Notes: generated by a model from the sequence alone, not told the origin. DNA of 64,000 nucleotides from Planctomycetia bacterium (GCA_015075005.1 JABTVC010000001.1:1-64000); one strand, 5' to 3'; positions 8,867 through 19,001 are shown, counted from the first letter of the stretch. Program-made: numbers and translations.

Positions 8867-9696
8867 TTAATAGTTCGTTTGTTTAACGAGTCTTTGAACT
8901 TCCTCCTGCCAAGTAGTCACTCCCTGTCTAACATTTTTCTTCAAAAGAATGAGCATAATAACACTTGCCTTAGGGAAAATTTTACTAAAAATATCTGAAA
9001 ATGGAGGGATTAAAGGATAGAATCCCAAACCCTTGAACCTGACTAATTGAAACAAATTATTAAAGGTAAGGAATTCAATCAATGTATTAGGAGTAAATGC
9101 CCTGATATGTTCATCAAACATTTGTATACAAGTTGGCTGTTTTCCTATTGATAATAAAAGTCTACTATGCAGCGACGCCAAATTTGGTACACCAAACAAT
9201 AAATAACCGTTGGGCTTAATGACTCTATGTATTTCAGTGAGAGGCATGTATATTTGTTTTAGATGCTCAAAAACTTGATTTGCTATAACTATATCAAAGT
9301 AATTATCCTCAAATGGAAACTTGTCTTTCTCTAAATCACATAAAAATGCCTTAATGCCTTTTTCCTTAGCAGCATTAACAGAATTCTCAAAGCAATCAAT
9401 TCCATATATATGACCCTGTTGATTAAGTCTCAGCCAACTCAATATACATACTATTAGTTGTAAATTAATAAGATGTATATACTATATATGGTATGCTGAG
9501 TTCTCAAAAAGAGAGTTAATCAACAGAGTCATATATCATTTAGTCCCAATTCCTGTTTGTAATAGAGAGAAGATACACCGTCCCAACATCCTACCTCAAG
9601 CAGACGCGTTCCATTATTAATATATGGTTTTATTAATTCTGCTATAACGGGGTGATAATCTTTATTTTTTTTAGCTATAAACTGTTTTAAACCCAT
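8867..9696 (-). pseudogene. SAM-dependent methyltransferase split by a MITE-like insertion
   Basis: The 5' part (from ATG 9696, overlapping the kinase stop) encodes the glycine-rich motif I, LLEVGCWDGVSS, and ends at an in-frame TGA inside the inserted element. The 3' part resumes with YGIDCFENSV (motif II), FDIVIANQVFEHL (motif IV) and a C-terminal hydrophobic tail. Removing the 125 bases 9407-9531 joins the two parts in frame (GLNDI-YGID) into a 234-residue class I methyltransferase, about the normal length. As it stands it is interrupted. Restart at an internal start codon near 9442 would yield a protein without the SAM-binding loop. Confidence 0.85.
9407..9531. mobile_element. 125-bp MITE-like element with ~25-bp terminal inverted repeats
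   Basis: Both ends read inwards TATATGAC(C/T)CTGTTGATTAA, giving terminal inverted repeats of about 25 bases with two or three mismatches. Inner sequence (AACTCA...TGAGTT) extends the fold, so the whole element can form a long hairpin. It has no coding capacity. It lies within an AT-alternating target (ATATATAT), consistent with a TA-type duplication as made by IS630/mariner-like transposases. Its exact removal restores the host gene's reading frame. No transposase with matching ends is visible in the window. Confidence 0.8.
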
Positions 9697-10360
9697 GTGA
9701 TTTTATTTCAAGGTTGGATTGTATTAATTCTTCTACTAAAGAATAAAGTTCTTCAATTGATTTGGTGCCATCTATAAAAATGGCATGATAACTTTCTGCA
9801 ATTTTTTTAAATAAACTTCTTCTTATTTTCAAGTATTCAATAGAAGGAGTGTCGGCCTTCCTTGCAAAGGCTAATTCTTCAGGAACATCCACAAAGAAGA
9901 TTAAATCTGGAACTGGAATAATTTTTAACAATACCTTAATAATTTTATTGAGCGTACTTTCTTCTAATCCTAAATTTACTTTCATATTAACAACCGTGTC
10001 ATAAATATATCTATCAGAGATGATGTTTTTCCCTATCATTAGAGGTACGCTTATCTTAATAAATATTTGTACAAGGTATTCAATAAATATAGCACCTTGA
10101 TAACACAATGACAGAAAACTACTTTTGCCTATTTTATTTATTGAAGAAACATACCCATTGTAATCCTTACTCGAACTACTATTTCTAAATAATATACGTT
10201 TACCCATTACGATTATCGGCCTTAGAAAGTAAAGCTGATGTGAACCCCAAACATAATTAAATTTAACTCCTTTTTGATTCAATCGTTTTATAGATTCATT
10301 TATCAGGGTAGTTTTACCAGAACCGTCAATACCAAAAAAACAAACAAATTTTCCCTTCAT
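9671..10360 (-). CDS. thymidylate-kinase-like P-loop kinase
   Basis: A 229-residue NMP-kinase-fold protein with a P-loop GIDGSGKTT at residues 10-18 and a DRYIYDT motif (about 118) resembling the DR(Y/F) signature of dTMP kinases. It is longer and more divergent than housekeeping Tmk and sits inside a glycan cluster, overlapping the upstream glycosyltransferase by ATGA and the downstream methyltransferase by 26 bases. Such cluster-borne relatives may phosphorylate a sugar or lipid-linked intermediate rather than dTMP; that is inference. Intact. Confidence 0.75.
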   Translation of the reverse strand: MKGKFVCFFGIDGSGKTTLINESIKRLNQKGVKFNYVWGSHQLYFLRPIIVMGKRILFRNSSSSKDYNGYVSSINKIGKSSFLSLCYQGAIFIEYLVQIFIKISVPLMIGKNIISDRYIYDTVVNMKVNLGLEESTLNKIIKVLLKIIPVPDLIFFVDVPEELAFARKADTPSIEYLKIRRSLFKKIAESYHAIFIDGTKSIEELYSLVEELIQSNLEIKSHGFKTVYS

Positions 10361-11376
10361 TTCATTTGCCCAGAAAGTAAATGTAAATAAATACCCTCTA
10401 ATTTACGAGTAACATTTTGCCAGTCGAATTCAAGCACTTTATCCCTATTATTAATTTTACTCGCCGACTTCATTATTATTTTAATTTTCGCACACAGATC
10501 TTCATCAGTTCCATTAAAAAACAGAAAAGAATCATCTTCTCCGAATAACTCAGGAAGCGCGCCAAATTTTGTTGTAATTATGGGTATATTACACGCCATT
10601 GCCTCTAACACTGAAAGAGGCAGACCTATGGAATTTGATTCATTTATTGTCGGGAATACGTAACAATCAGAAAGTTGGTATATTTCTTGAATATTTTCCA
10701 AATAATCTGTAATCACATGACATCCAGAATTAAGCAGTTCTTCAATAAGGCTATTTTCTATATTAAAAGATTTACTGGAAACAAATACAACCTGGATATT
10801 GTCATTTTTACTTATATTCTTCAATAGCGGCAAATTCCTACCCTTCGTTGAATGACCAACATGAAGAACTATAAATTTATCAAGAGGTAATCCATACTTT
10901 TTTCGCAATTGATTCCTTAATTCATCAGTAATTGGCTGAAACTTATGAATATCAACTCCACAGGGAAGAACACGTACCTTACATTTAAATTTTTCAAAAT
11001 GATTTGCAAGTTTGTTGGTAATCGTTACGAACAAATCTGGTTGTATATAACTAATAAGGCTGTCAAGCCCCCAGATTATTAGAGGAGGTTGAAATGCAGA
11101 TATAACAATTTTAGACTTCCAGGAAAACAATTTAAAGATATTAGCATAAAGTAATACAAAAGTTGTAGGTCTAAGAAATACATGAATTATATCGGGTTTG
11201 AATTTGTTGAGATTTTTCCAAAAACTCATGTTAAAAACATTTCTTTTTGCATTATCATATCTAACATTATGAATTTTAGATAATTCAGATGATAATCTTT
11301 TGGTTATGTTTTTTTGAGCCTCATCAAAATAGTTATCAACGTTTCCCAAAGTAAATATTTTTAAAACTTTCCCCAT
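10357..11376 (-). CDS. family 4 glycosyltransferase
   Basis: A 339-residue GT-B enzyme. The N-terminal domain is AT-rich and divergent. The C-terminal donor domain shows VLHVGHSTKGRNLPLLKNI (about 170), then DCYVFPTINESNSIGLPLSV with E-x7-E geometry (about 235-250) and LEAMACNIPIITT. Its stop overlaps the kinase start (ATGA), so the two are translationally coupled. It probably adds a sugar to the lipid-linked repeat unit in the cytoplasm. Confidence 0.87.
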   Translation of the reverse strand: MGKVLKIFTLGNVDNYFDEAQKNITKRLSSELSKIHNVRYDNAKRNVFNMSFWKNLNKFKPDIIHVFLRPTTFVLLYANIFKLFSWKSKIVISAFQPPLIIWGLDSLISYIQPDLFVTITNKLANHFEKFKCKVRVLPCGVDIHKFQPITDELRNQLRKKYGLPLDKFIVLHVGHSTKGRNLPLLKNISKNDNIQVVFVSSKSFNIENSLIEELLNSGCHVITDYLENIQEIYQLSDCYVFPTINESNSIGLPLSVLEAMACNIPIITTKFGALPELFGEDDSFLFFNGTDEDLCAKIKIIMKSASKINNRDKVLEFDWQNVTRKLEGIYLHLLSGQMK

Positions 11377-11383
11377 TATAGTC

Positions 11384-12680
11384 TTAATATTGCGCAGTTA
11401 GAATATCTTTGTTAATTTCCAATTTGTTGTTCAATTGATATGTGCTTGCACAAATAACCGAAAGTAAACTTAAATAAAATCCTACAAAACTACCAAAAGT
11501 GTGACTGATTGTGAAAAAACCACCAGTAAGACCGCTAACAATTAAACTTACTGTTCCAAAAAACATTGAGTAATAAATAGGTTGCCATTCATCGCTTAAA
11601 CGTGAATGTTTCCATAGGATTTTCAAAATTGAATAAACAAGCCATAAAAATATTATTAGACCAATAATACCCGAATCATGTAACACATCTAAAAACTGAT
11701 TGTGCGCACCGGTATATTCATACCGCATTGGAGCCGACATAAATCCATATCCCCACAATAAACGCAATGGATTCTCTTTGAAAATATCAATAAAATACTT
11801 TGCAACACTAAATCTGGCATCTATTGATGAAGTTATTACTATATCTGAATGTGTACTTCTATCCGTAAAATAAGAAAAAACGCTTATACGTTCAAACATT
11901 TGTTCAGAGTACATCATACTTACAACTCCAGAGATAACAACCAAGACCCCAATAATATACGACTTCATTTTACGATTTAATTTACCTTGCATTAATATTA
12001 CCCATAAAAAAAATCCAATTCCCATGCCAACCCATGTACTTCGTCTTAACGTTAAAAGTTCAATATATAAAAATAAAATTAAAGATAAGCCAAAAATAAC
12101 TTTATGAACTTTATTCTGCGTTTTCACATAAAGCCCCATCGTAAGGAAAAATAGTATAAGCATATATGCTCCAAGGTGACCATGGTGAAAAGACATGGTA
12201 GAAGTAATAGCATGTGGAGTTAAAACATCTGCACCCCATAATTGCGGAGCACGTTCGTATTCTGAAGCAATCCATACATGGAAACACCAATGCCACCTAC
12301 CCAGAACACGGTTAAATATCTATATGCATTTATCCTGTCGTTTGAAAACTTATAAATAGCAAAATAAAATAAAATATACTCAAATAATTTCAATATCAAT
12401 ATCCAGAATATTCAAGAGCAATGACACCTTCATTTATACTGTTCATGAAAATGATTGTGGGTATTGAAGTTACTACACAAATAATCAAATACCACCAAAG
12501 TTGTTTGGATAAAGATATTTTTATTTTTTCAGGTCTAAATACAAAAGTTATTAACCATGTAAAAATAAACAGAATTCCTATTATATCGCTTGCCTTAACG
12601 GTAGCCCATTTAGAATAAAGCGGTATTAAAGGAAGGTCATAAGAAAAAGATAAAATAAGAAGATAAATTAAAATATTCAA
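11384..12680 (-). pseudogene. O-antigen ligase/polymerase-like membrane protein, frameshifted
   Basis: The N-terminal 94 codons (12680-12396) encode two or three membrane helices including WATVKASDIIGILFIFTW, and then stop. Sequence continues in shifted frames through 12300-12200 (membrane helix with YGLLQNTNV-like residues) into a 270-codon open frame from 12196 with further helices and a GYGFMSAPMRYEYTGAHNQF loop, the large periplasmic loop with the conserved 'H' region of WaaL/Wzy proteins. About two or three one-base shifts would restore a protein of about 430 aa. It would polymerise or ligate the glycan in the periplasm. Either decay or consensus error; a second, intact member is at 59721-61364. 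Confidence 0.75.
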
Positions 12681-12706
12681 AGTGCTATCCTTGTAAATTC
12701 ATCACA

Positions 12707-14206
12707 TTAAAACCCAGTTTTGAAAAAAAACTGCTTTCCATAAGTTTTGATTTGAAAATATTTTGTCTTTTCAAGGAATATTGTATAAAGAATTATGAAA
12801 ATTAAAAATCCGAACATTAAATTCAATGCTGAAATCATTTCCGGAGTAGAAATATACTTTGCAATGTGCACATTTGATATAGTTATTTTAGAAATTCCTC
12901 CAAAAATAATTACAGCAATTAATAAAATCGATATTTTTCCCCATGGTAAAAAACAGGTAAATGTCGTTTTTATCTGAGGGGAGGTTCTAAATATACCATA
13001 CAAAAAAATCAGCCAAAAAACGATAATCGTACCTAATGCAGCGCCATTCATTCCAAAAAAATAAGCTAATGCAGGAATTATTGCCACTGCTATAAAAGCA
13101 TTGACTAAAATTATCTCAGTAAAAATGAGACTAGCCCCAAACGGTAAAAGAATTGACGAAAATGTGAATATTTTTACAGGCACCATCCAAATATATATTC
13201 TAAATATTTCATAACTTTCAGTATATCTCTGTGAAAATAAAAGAATTATAAAATCCTTTGCCCAAAAAAAGAGAAAACCACAAAAAGGAAGCAAAATAAG
13301 AGCGGTCTTAAATACAGCTCTGTGCCAAATGTTTATTATTTCGCTATGGAGTCCCTGTTTTACTTTTAAAGAGAAATCTATCATTAACACACTTTGAACC
13401 GATCCAGTAATAATTCCTATTAAGGGCAGTTCAATTGCACCATTCGCATAGATAGCATAATCAAATGCACCTAATATTTTAGAAACAATGACTTTGTCAG
13501 TATAAACAATAACACTCGACAAAATAGCAGCGCCTGCCAAGGGTAGCGAATATTTTAACTCCTTCTTTAGCATCCCATAATTCCATATTAATTCTGCTTT
13601 CCGAACAGGAACAAAAACGAGCATTAATGAAATAATCAGTAATATTAATGCAGCTCCATCCCAAATTAAAATGGAATTTTCAATGGATAAGCCAAAAATA
13701 ATGGGCATAACCAATGATAAAAAAGTTAAAGTACGGCTCAAAATGCTAAAAATCATAAAAGTTAATACATGCCCATACGACATTAACACTGCCTCAACAG
13801 AAAGCGTGGGCAACATAAAAACAGGGTACAGAGCAAATACCCTAAATAAATTTGAAAGACTTGGACTATGAAAAGCTTCAGACGCCCAGTTTCTTAAAGT
13901 AAATAATATAAGACCTAACATTAGACCTTGTAAAAATAAAAGTCCAATATTTTGTAACAATAAACCCTTTCTTTCACCATCGTTGTAATGTGGTAAAAAA
14001 TAAAATATGGATTGTGGAATTCCTGCCGCAAAAATTACAGAAAGCATCGAATAAATCATGAGTAACTGTTGGAGCGCACCATAAACTTCCTTATCAATAA
14101 TTACTCTTGAAAGAGTTGCAGATATGCCTAAAGCAATTAATATATTGCTTAATCTAGCTATAATAAGGGTAAATGCTTTCTTTGTCCTAGTTTCTAATTT
14201 ATTCAT
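12707..14206 (-). CDS. polysaccharide flippase (Wzx/MOP family)
   Basis: A 499-residue, strongly hydrophobic protein with about 12-14 predicted membrane helices in two halves, starting MNKLETRTKKAFTLIIARLS, where the first helix follows a basic cap as in MOP-family exporters. The segment SATLSRVIIDKEVYGALQQL resembles the usual 'ls..yG.l...' opening of Wzx proteins. It would move the lipid-linked repeat unit across the inner membrane. Intact, within the minus-strand glycan cluster next to the ligase-like gene, which supports a Wzx/Wzy-type pathway. Confidence 0.85.
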   Translation of the reverse strand: MNKLETRTKKAFTLIIARLSNILIALGISATLSRVIIDKEVYGALQQLLMIYSMLSVIFAAGIPQSIFYFLPHYNDGERKGLLLQNIGLLFLQGLMLGLILFTLRNWASEAFHSPSLSNLFRVFALYPVFMLPTLSVEAVLMSYGHVLTFMIFSILSRTLTFLSLVMPIIFGLSIENSILIWDGAALILLIISLMLVFVPVRKAELIWNYGMLKKELKYSLPLAGAAILSSVIVYTDKVIVSKILGAFDYAIYANGAIELPLIGIITGSVQSVLMIDFSLKVKQGLHSEIINIWHRAVFKTALILLPFCGFLFFWAKDFIILLFSQRYTESYEIFRIYIWMVPVKIFTFSSILLPFGASLIFTEIILVNAFIAVAIIPALAYFFGMNGAALGTIIVFWLIFLYGIFRTSPQIKTTFTCFLPWGKISILLIAVIIFGGISKITISNVHIAKYISTPEMISALNLMFGFLIFIILYTIFLEKTKYFQIKTYGKQFFFKTGF

Positions 14207-14261
14207 CTTTACTCACTTCTTCTCGCTTAAATGAGTTACCAAGAGAAAGAAACATCATATT

Positions 14262-14903
14262 CTATTCTTGTATATTTTGATTATCAAAACGATTTCGTAT
14301 AAATTTAGCAGGAACACCAGCGACAATAGTATAGGGAAATACATCTTTGGTCACAACTGCCCCAGCCGCTATTACTGCTCCCTTTCCTATATGAACTCCT
14401 CTCAAAATAATAGAACCCGAACATAACCAAACATCATCTTCTATTATAACATCCGCTTCTTCATACCCACTTGATCGAATTGTTTTGCCTATTTGATTAA
14501 ACCTATGATTTTAGGTCAATACGCATACTCCATGAGCAATTAATACATCAGAACCTATAATAATGTGAGCATATCTCCCAGCTACAATTAGCGCGGTTTC
14601 ATTAATGGTAACTCTATCGCCCACAGTAATATTGTGAGGATTCCAAATTGTTACAAACGGTCGTATATATGCATCTCCAATCTTCATACCTAATCTTTTT
14701 AGACATGCATGCCTTATCGCGTAACCTAAAACGAATTCTGAATTATTCCATAGTTTCAGAATTAATTTAGAAATTATTTTGGGAAAAACAGAAAGAAAAT
14801 AATAAACTGATTTTTTACAAAACGTGAAATACCTTTCAACAAATTTATTTTTCCAATTTGGATTAGGAGTATCATAGATAACAGTTTTACTTTTTGAAGA
14901 CAT
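14262..14903 (-). pseudogene. hexapeptide-repeat acyltransferase with in-frame TAA
   Basis: The first 130 codons lead into left-handed beta-helix repeats (IGDAYIRPFVTIWNPHNITV, then IGSDVLIAHGVCVLT). A TAA at 14511-14513 then interrupts, but the same frame continues for 82 codons with perfect family sequence: [11 protein letters not shown], then [32 protein letters not shown] and VAGVPAKFI. So one codon separates this from an intact 213-aa acetyltransferase of the WbbJ/maltose-acetyltransferase type, which would O- or N-acetylate a sugar using acetyl-CoA. A substitution or compensating error at one codon explains it; no frame change is needed. Confidence 0.85.
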
Positions 14904-14904
14904 T

Positions 14905-15678
14905 TTAAAATGTTTTTATAGGTGATTTTTTCTCAGCTATTAACAAAATCATATGAGCTACAACACAAGGACAAAAACATTTTGCAATTTTACTTAGTAC
15001 TCTACTTATAATTTTACCCAATGGCATAACTTGAAATATCTTATAATCCCCATAAAAAGCCCAAGACATTGCAAGCGGACAATATTTAATAATATTAAAC
15101 CCTGCTTTTTCTAGCTCGTGCGATAGTTCTTCCTTGCTATAAACATACTGATGAAAAATCTTCCCCTCAGAATTTTCACGATAACTCTTACTGTACTTTC
15201 TTAATATATTTATATATGGTACTGAAATGACAAGTTTTCCTCCGGGTTTTAATACCCTATTAGCTTCAAGTAATGGACCCATCATTCCTTCTTCAAAATG
15301 TTCAAAGACTCCTAAAGATATATACATATCTAAAGAATTTTCCGGAAAATCATTTAAACTTAATATATCCCCATATTGAAATTTATATTTATTGTTCCAA
15401 TAATTTCTTACATGTTCTAAAGCGACCTTACTATTATCAATTCCAATTATCTCATATCCTTCTTCTGAAAAATAAGCAACATATTCACCCAAACCACAAC
15501 CTGCATCTAGTATCCTAAAATTATTTTTATTTGTAATTACATTTTTATTTGGCAAATACTGATTTAATAAACATATTATCTGATCCCTACTAATCTTATG
15601 TAGGGAACGTGGTTTTTCATCTTTCCAGTTTTCATCCCAAAAGTATCTATTAGTTTTTTCTTTATAAAAAATCTTCAT
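14905..15678 (-). CDS. class I SAM-dependent methyltransferase
   Basis: A 257-residue enzyme with motif I ILDAGCGLGEYVAYFSEEGY (about 58-77), motif II IIGIDNS, motif IV SLDMYISLGVFEHF (about 115) and RVLKPGGKLVISVPY (about 145). This is the methyltransferase type 11 pattern. One base lies between its stop and the acyltransferase start, consistent with one operon. It probably methylates a sugar or a glycan end. Intact. Confidence 0.88.
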   Translation of the reverse strand: MKIFYKEKTNRYFWDENWKDEKPRSLHKISRDQIICLLNQYLPNKNVITNKNNFRILDAGCGLGEYVAYFSEEGYEIIGIDNSKVALEHVRNYWNNKYKFQYGDILSLNDFPENSLDMYISLGVFEHFEEGMMGPLLEANRVLKPGGKLVISVPYINILRKYSKSYRENSEGKIFHQYVYSKEELSHELEKAGFNIIKYCPLAMSWAFYGDYKIFQVMPLGKIISRVLSKIAKCFCPCVVAHMILLIAEKKSPIKTF

Positions 15679-15686
15679 ATATTTTT

Positions 15687-16796
15687 CTAAAATAAATCTG
15701 CGTACATTTTTGATATTTTACTTAAATCATGTTGTTCAATAGCGTATTTATAAGCATTTCTTCCCAATTCGTCTAATAATGATTTATTTTCTAACAAATA
15801 TTTAACATCTCTTACTAAATTTTCAAAATTAAATGAGTGGAATCCCATCTTATAATCTTTTATTAAATTATCGGGATCAACATTTAAACCTACTGTTGGA
15901 GTTTTTCTCATCCATGCTTCAATAAATGCATTCGGAAACCCTTCGTTATCGCTTGTATTAACTAGCAAAGACGACTTATTCACTAATTCTAAAGCTTGTT
16001 TAACTGATAAGGCACCATAATAATAAAGATTCTCTTGTTTTTTTATACCTTCCTCTAAGACTTCTAAACAACCATCATCCATTGGTTTTCCTGCAACTAC
16101 AAAAAGGCATTTCATACCTTCAAGTCTTTGAGCCAATTCTACAAAAAGATCAATTCGTTTTTCTTTTCGTAAGTTCGCAAGCCATAAAACAATAGGCGGA
16201 TCAGCTTTTGGAGAAGTTAATTCAGGAATATAATGTCCATTTCTAATAACAAAACTATCAACGCCAAAATTTTTTTTAAGTAATTCCTTTTGATATACTG
16301 ATTGCGCAACTACAATATCGGCAGACTTAATTGCAAATTGGCATAATCTTCTTACCAATACTTTAATAAATTCACGCGACCATTTAACTCTTCTTATTAA
16401 ACAATCTTTATCATGTGTTACAGAATATATAAACTTTTTTTTATAAATTTCTGTATAAAGCAAAACGATGGGAGCTAAAGGAGCAGTTCTGATAAGACAA
16501 ACATCGGGTTTGAGTTCAATAAGTTTTTTCCAAACATTCCAATAAAAATCAATTTTAAATTTACTTGTGTGGAGTGCTTTACAATTGAGCAAATGTAAAG
16601 CAATACCAATATCACACATCTCATCTTTATCTATTATGCTTTCATTTGAAGTTATAACGTGAACTTCATGTCCCATTTTTGCAAATTGTCGAGATAAATA
16701 ATATAACTGAATTTCAGCCCCCCCCACGTATTTTGTGCCAAAAAGACCAGAAATAATTCCAATCTTTTTCTTTGCTACATTCTCATTCTCTTGCAT
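15687..16796 (-). CDS. family 4 glycosyltransferase
   Basis: A 369-residue GT-B transferase. The N-terminal domain has the KYVGGAEIQLYYLSRQFAKM acceptor-side motif and GHEVHVITS. The donor domain has VLWLANLRKEKRIDLFVELA (about 210), LYYYGAL and the SLLVNTSDNEGFPNAFIEAW E-x7-E-type segment (about 285-305). It is intact and starts just downstream of a 400-aa secreted protein gene. Substrate unknown. Confidence 0.9.
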   Translation of the reverse strand: MQENENVAKKKIGIISGLFGTKYVGGAEIQLYYLSRQFAKMGHEVHVITSNESIIDKDEMCDIGIALHLLNCKALHTSKFKIDFYWNVWKKLIELKPDVCLIRTAPLAPIVLLYTEIYKKKFIYSVTHDKDCLIRRVKWSREFIKVLVRRLCQFAIKSADIVVAQSVYQKELLKKNFGVDSFVIRNGHYIPELTSPKADPPIVLWLANLRKEKRIDLFVELAQRLEGMKCLFVVAGKPMDDGCLEVLEEGIKKQENLYYYGALSVKQALELVNKSSLLVNTSDNEGFPNAFIEAWMRKTPTVGLNVDPDNLIKDYKMGFHSFNFENLVRDVKYLLENKSLLDELGRNAYKYAIEQHDLSKISKMYADLF

Positions 16797-16826
16797 TATA
16801 ATATCAATAAAAAATCTAAAACTATT

Positions 16827-18029
16827 TTATTCTCGGCTCTTATCTCTAAATATTTTTTCAAGACCTCTATTAAATTGGCTTGATATTTCTTTATCAAAAG
16901 CATCATATCCTGCAACATTCGTTGCATATATCCAGATATAATCATAGTTGGTCGAGAGAATTCGAATATAGGGAATAAAATCCTCAATAGTTTTCGAAGG
17001 TGATTTCCCACATATTTTTTCTGCCATCCAACCTCTTTTTAATTTTATATTATTCCAGGGTGCAATTGTACCTCCTAAATATAGTTTATTATATTCACAA
17101 AGAACGGATTTTAATTTATCTTGCCTACCCTGTATTTTATACTTCATATCCTCCAGCGATGAATAGCAATAACCTAATCCCACTTCCCCACCATCAATAA
17201 ATTTCATAGGAAGATTTCTTTTTTTAGCTTCGAGAATCATACCTTCGGCAATGTAACTTACCGTCATATATTCTTTTTCACTAAAAGGATTTATCGTCGA
17301 TGTTTGATATCCCAAATAAGTAAATAAGAACCATACAATTGCTTCAGGATACTCTTCTTGTGCGATAACTGTTAGATTTGAACCTATAATTTTTAAGTGT
17401 TTTTTAATTTCCTCATTGGATTTATTTTGACTTTCTTTTAAGTAATCGACTTTATATACCTTAAAATTATTATACGGTTCCATATCAAATACAACCCCAG
17501 GTGAAGAAAAATTCTTTGCGAGTTTTAATGATATTCTCCAAAGGTTATAAAAATCAGAAAGTGTTCCTGCCTCATCATAAATATCCATACCTTTAATTTT
17601 TAGAAAATACGGCTTATCTTTAATAACATCCCGAATGTTATCTTTTTCATTTGTTCCTATTATTCTATTAAGAAAGATCCAAGGCCAGATTTGTTTACTT
17701 GTATTATTCTTTACAAATTCTGCCTTTTTTTTAAGACTTTCAAAATCGAATGGTTTGTCATCGAATTCATTAATTATACGAACTGTAATGCCATGATACG
17801 GTGAATCGTTAAGGACTTTGATCTTTTCTACATCCAATTTATCCAACTGATTCTGATATGAGGAATTAACTAGAAGAAAGTATGGCTTAGGCATGACATG
17901 TTTTTCTAAAGTAACTTCTTCAGAATAAGCACGATGTCCAAACGGGTAATAAATCAATAAAACAAATACTATTGTAGTAAAAGATATGATATCAAAATTA
18001 GAAATCCTTTTGTTATTTAAATAGCTCAT
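16827..18029 (-). CDS. secreted or membrane-anchored protein of unknown function, possible TIM-barrel glycosidase fold
   Basis: A 400-residue protein with an N-terminal hydrophobic helix (about residues 14-30) that could be a signal peptide or anchor. The mature part alternates strand and helix patterns and has motifs such as [11 protein letters not shown] (about 180), [11 protein letters not shown] (about 285) and [13 protein letters not shown] (about 375), where acidic residues end predicted strands, as in glycoside-hydrolase barrels. I do not recognise the family. The position at the head of the glycan cluster, plus export, suggests polysaccharide trimming. The ATG overlaps the stop of a truncated gmd-like fragment (ATGA), so its translation may depend on that remnant. 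Confidence 0.6.
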   Translation of the reverse strand: MSYLNNKRISNFDIISFTTIVFVLLIYYPFGHRAYSEEVTLEKHVMPKPYFLLVNSSYQNQLDKLDVEKIKVLNDSPYHGITVRIINEFDDKPFDFESLKKKAEFVKNNTSKQIWPWIFLNRIIGTNEKDNIRDVIKDKPYFLKIKGMDIYDEAGTLSDFYNLWRISLKLAKNFSSPGVVFDMEPYNNFKVYKVDYLKESQNKSNEEIKKHLKIIGSNLTVIAQEEYPEAIVWFLFTYLGYQTSTINPFSEKEYMTVSYIAEGMILEAKKRNLPMKFIDGGEVGLGYCYSSLEDMKYKIQGRQDKLKSVLCEYNKLYLGGTIAPWNNIKLKRGWMAEKICGKSPSKTIEDFIPYIRILSTNYDYIWIYATNVAGYDAFDKEISSQFNRGLEKIFRDKSRE

Positions 18030-18136
18030 AATTTTAATATTCTTATAATTCCATATACCTCGTAACCTTTGTAAATTAACAACTCTGCAAGGTAAGAACC
18101 ACCATGACCGGTAATGCCAGTTATAAATGCTTTCAA
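18026..18136 (-). pseudogene. 5' fragment of GDP-mannose 4,6-dehydratase-like gene
   Basis: From a TTG at 18136, preceded by GGAGG, the frame reads [19 protein letters not shown] and YEVYGIIR, the nucleotide-binding N-terminus of Gmd-type SDR dehydratases (normally GITGQDGSYL), and then a stop overlapping the next ATG. Only 36 codons of about 340 remain. The fragment keeps a good ribosome site and may act as a leader for the 400-aa gene. Confidence 0.7.
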
Positions 18137-18812
18137 GAAATAGAGCCTCCCTTACCTAACCCGAACGAGTCGGAAAAGATTGTCAATAACCATGTACTGT
18201 TCTTTGCTGTTTCAACAAATAAACGTTTCTCATAACTATAATACGCAATTCTTTTATTTGATTAAGTTCGTGTTAGTTGTCAAACATCGATCGATGGGGT
18301 CAAATCTTTATCCTTGACAAATCTATTTTTGCATTTCGTCACTACAAATTTACACGAATAAATCAACCAAGGATAAATAAAAGCATAAACCCCAAATTCC
18401 AAATAAATAATTTCTCACCGCAAAGACGCAGAGAACGAAAAGAAAGGCAGATCAAAAACATTTTTTTAGCAAAAAACACGGGGTCAAGTCTTGTTTCTTG
18501 CATTTCTCTAAGAGTCCGTAACTTGTGAAACTTAAATTATGCACATTAAACGGAAACCATTTAAACACGATAAAGTTCAAAGTCTCCTTTATAATATTAC
18601 TGTGTAAAAACTTCTTTCCCCATTCCCCGATTTTACGAGGACGAGTTTCACGAGGACATGTTTTTGTAAGTTTTTTTACAACCCCCTCCCCCCCCTGAGG
18701 TAGGTCAACCGTCCCGGTTGACATCATGGGAGAAATTGGGGTCACCCATCTGGAAATTGGACATTTGTATAATTTGGGGACACATCCCATTTTTCAACCT
18801 CGAATAAAGAAT
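18137..18812. repeat. repeat-rich gene-free stretch
   Basis: No convincing gene. It contains a GGGGTCAAATCTTTATCC motif (18296), a short CCAAAT-heptamer run with ACGCAGAG units (18370-18445), a second GGGGTCAAGTCTTG motif (18481), a small perfect palindrome GTCAACCG/CGGTTGAC (about 18705-18723) and a GGGGACACATCCC motif (18776). The GGGGTCA and GGGACACATCCC words recur elsewhere and resemble REP-type sequences. The right part belongs to the 2.4-kb duplication. Confidence 0.6.
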
Positions 18813-19001
18813 CTATTTTTCAGAAGCCAGTGAAAGAGCTTTATCATAAAGGTTCTCGCTAATATAGACCCCGCCCCCTATAAGTCTATCCAGAAAAGGC
18901 TTAAGCTGCGAAATCTTTCCTATTTTCTTTGCATCCAGCAAACATAGTTTATCAATAGCAGCCAAGGAGACAAGGGGAGTAGTATTGATTACCACCTTCA
19001 T
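18813..19001 (-). pseudogene. DUF3368 toxin with internal deletion
   Basis: Sixty-two codons join the N-terminus of a DUF3368 (PIN-like) protein, MKVVINTTPLVSLAAIDKL, directly to a C-terminal part, LKPFLDRLIGGGVYISENLY. Intact members, such as 37844-38338 in this window, have about 160 residues; the central 90-100 residues with further acidic active-site positions are missing, so nuclease activity is unlikely. It lies one base downstream of its UPF0175 antitoxin. The same deleted form is present in the duplicate at 25342-25531 and as a fragment near 27.6 kb. Confidence 0.75.

Noticed and set aside
18452..18790. 112-codon open frame on the minus strand
   Set aside because: It translates repeat units (palindrome, GGGGTCA motif), has no family resemblance, and its duplicate at 25.0-25.3 kb has different frames.
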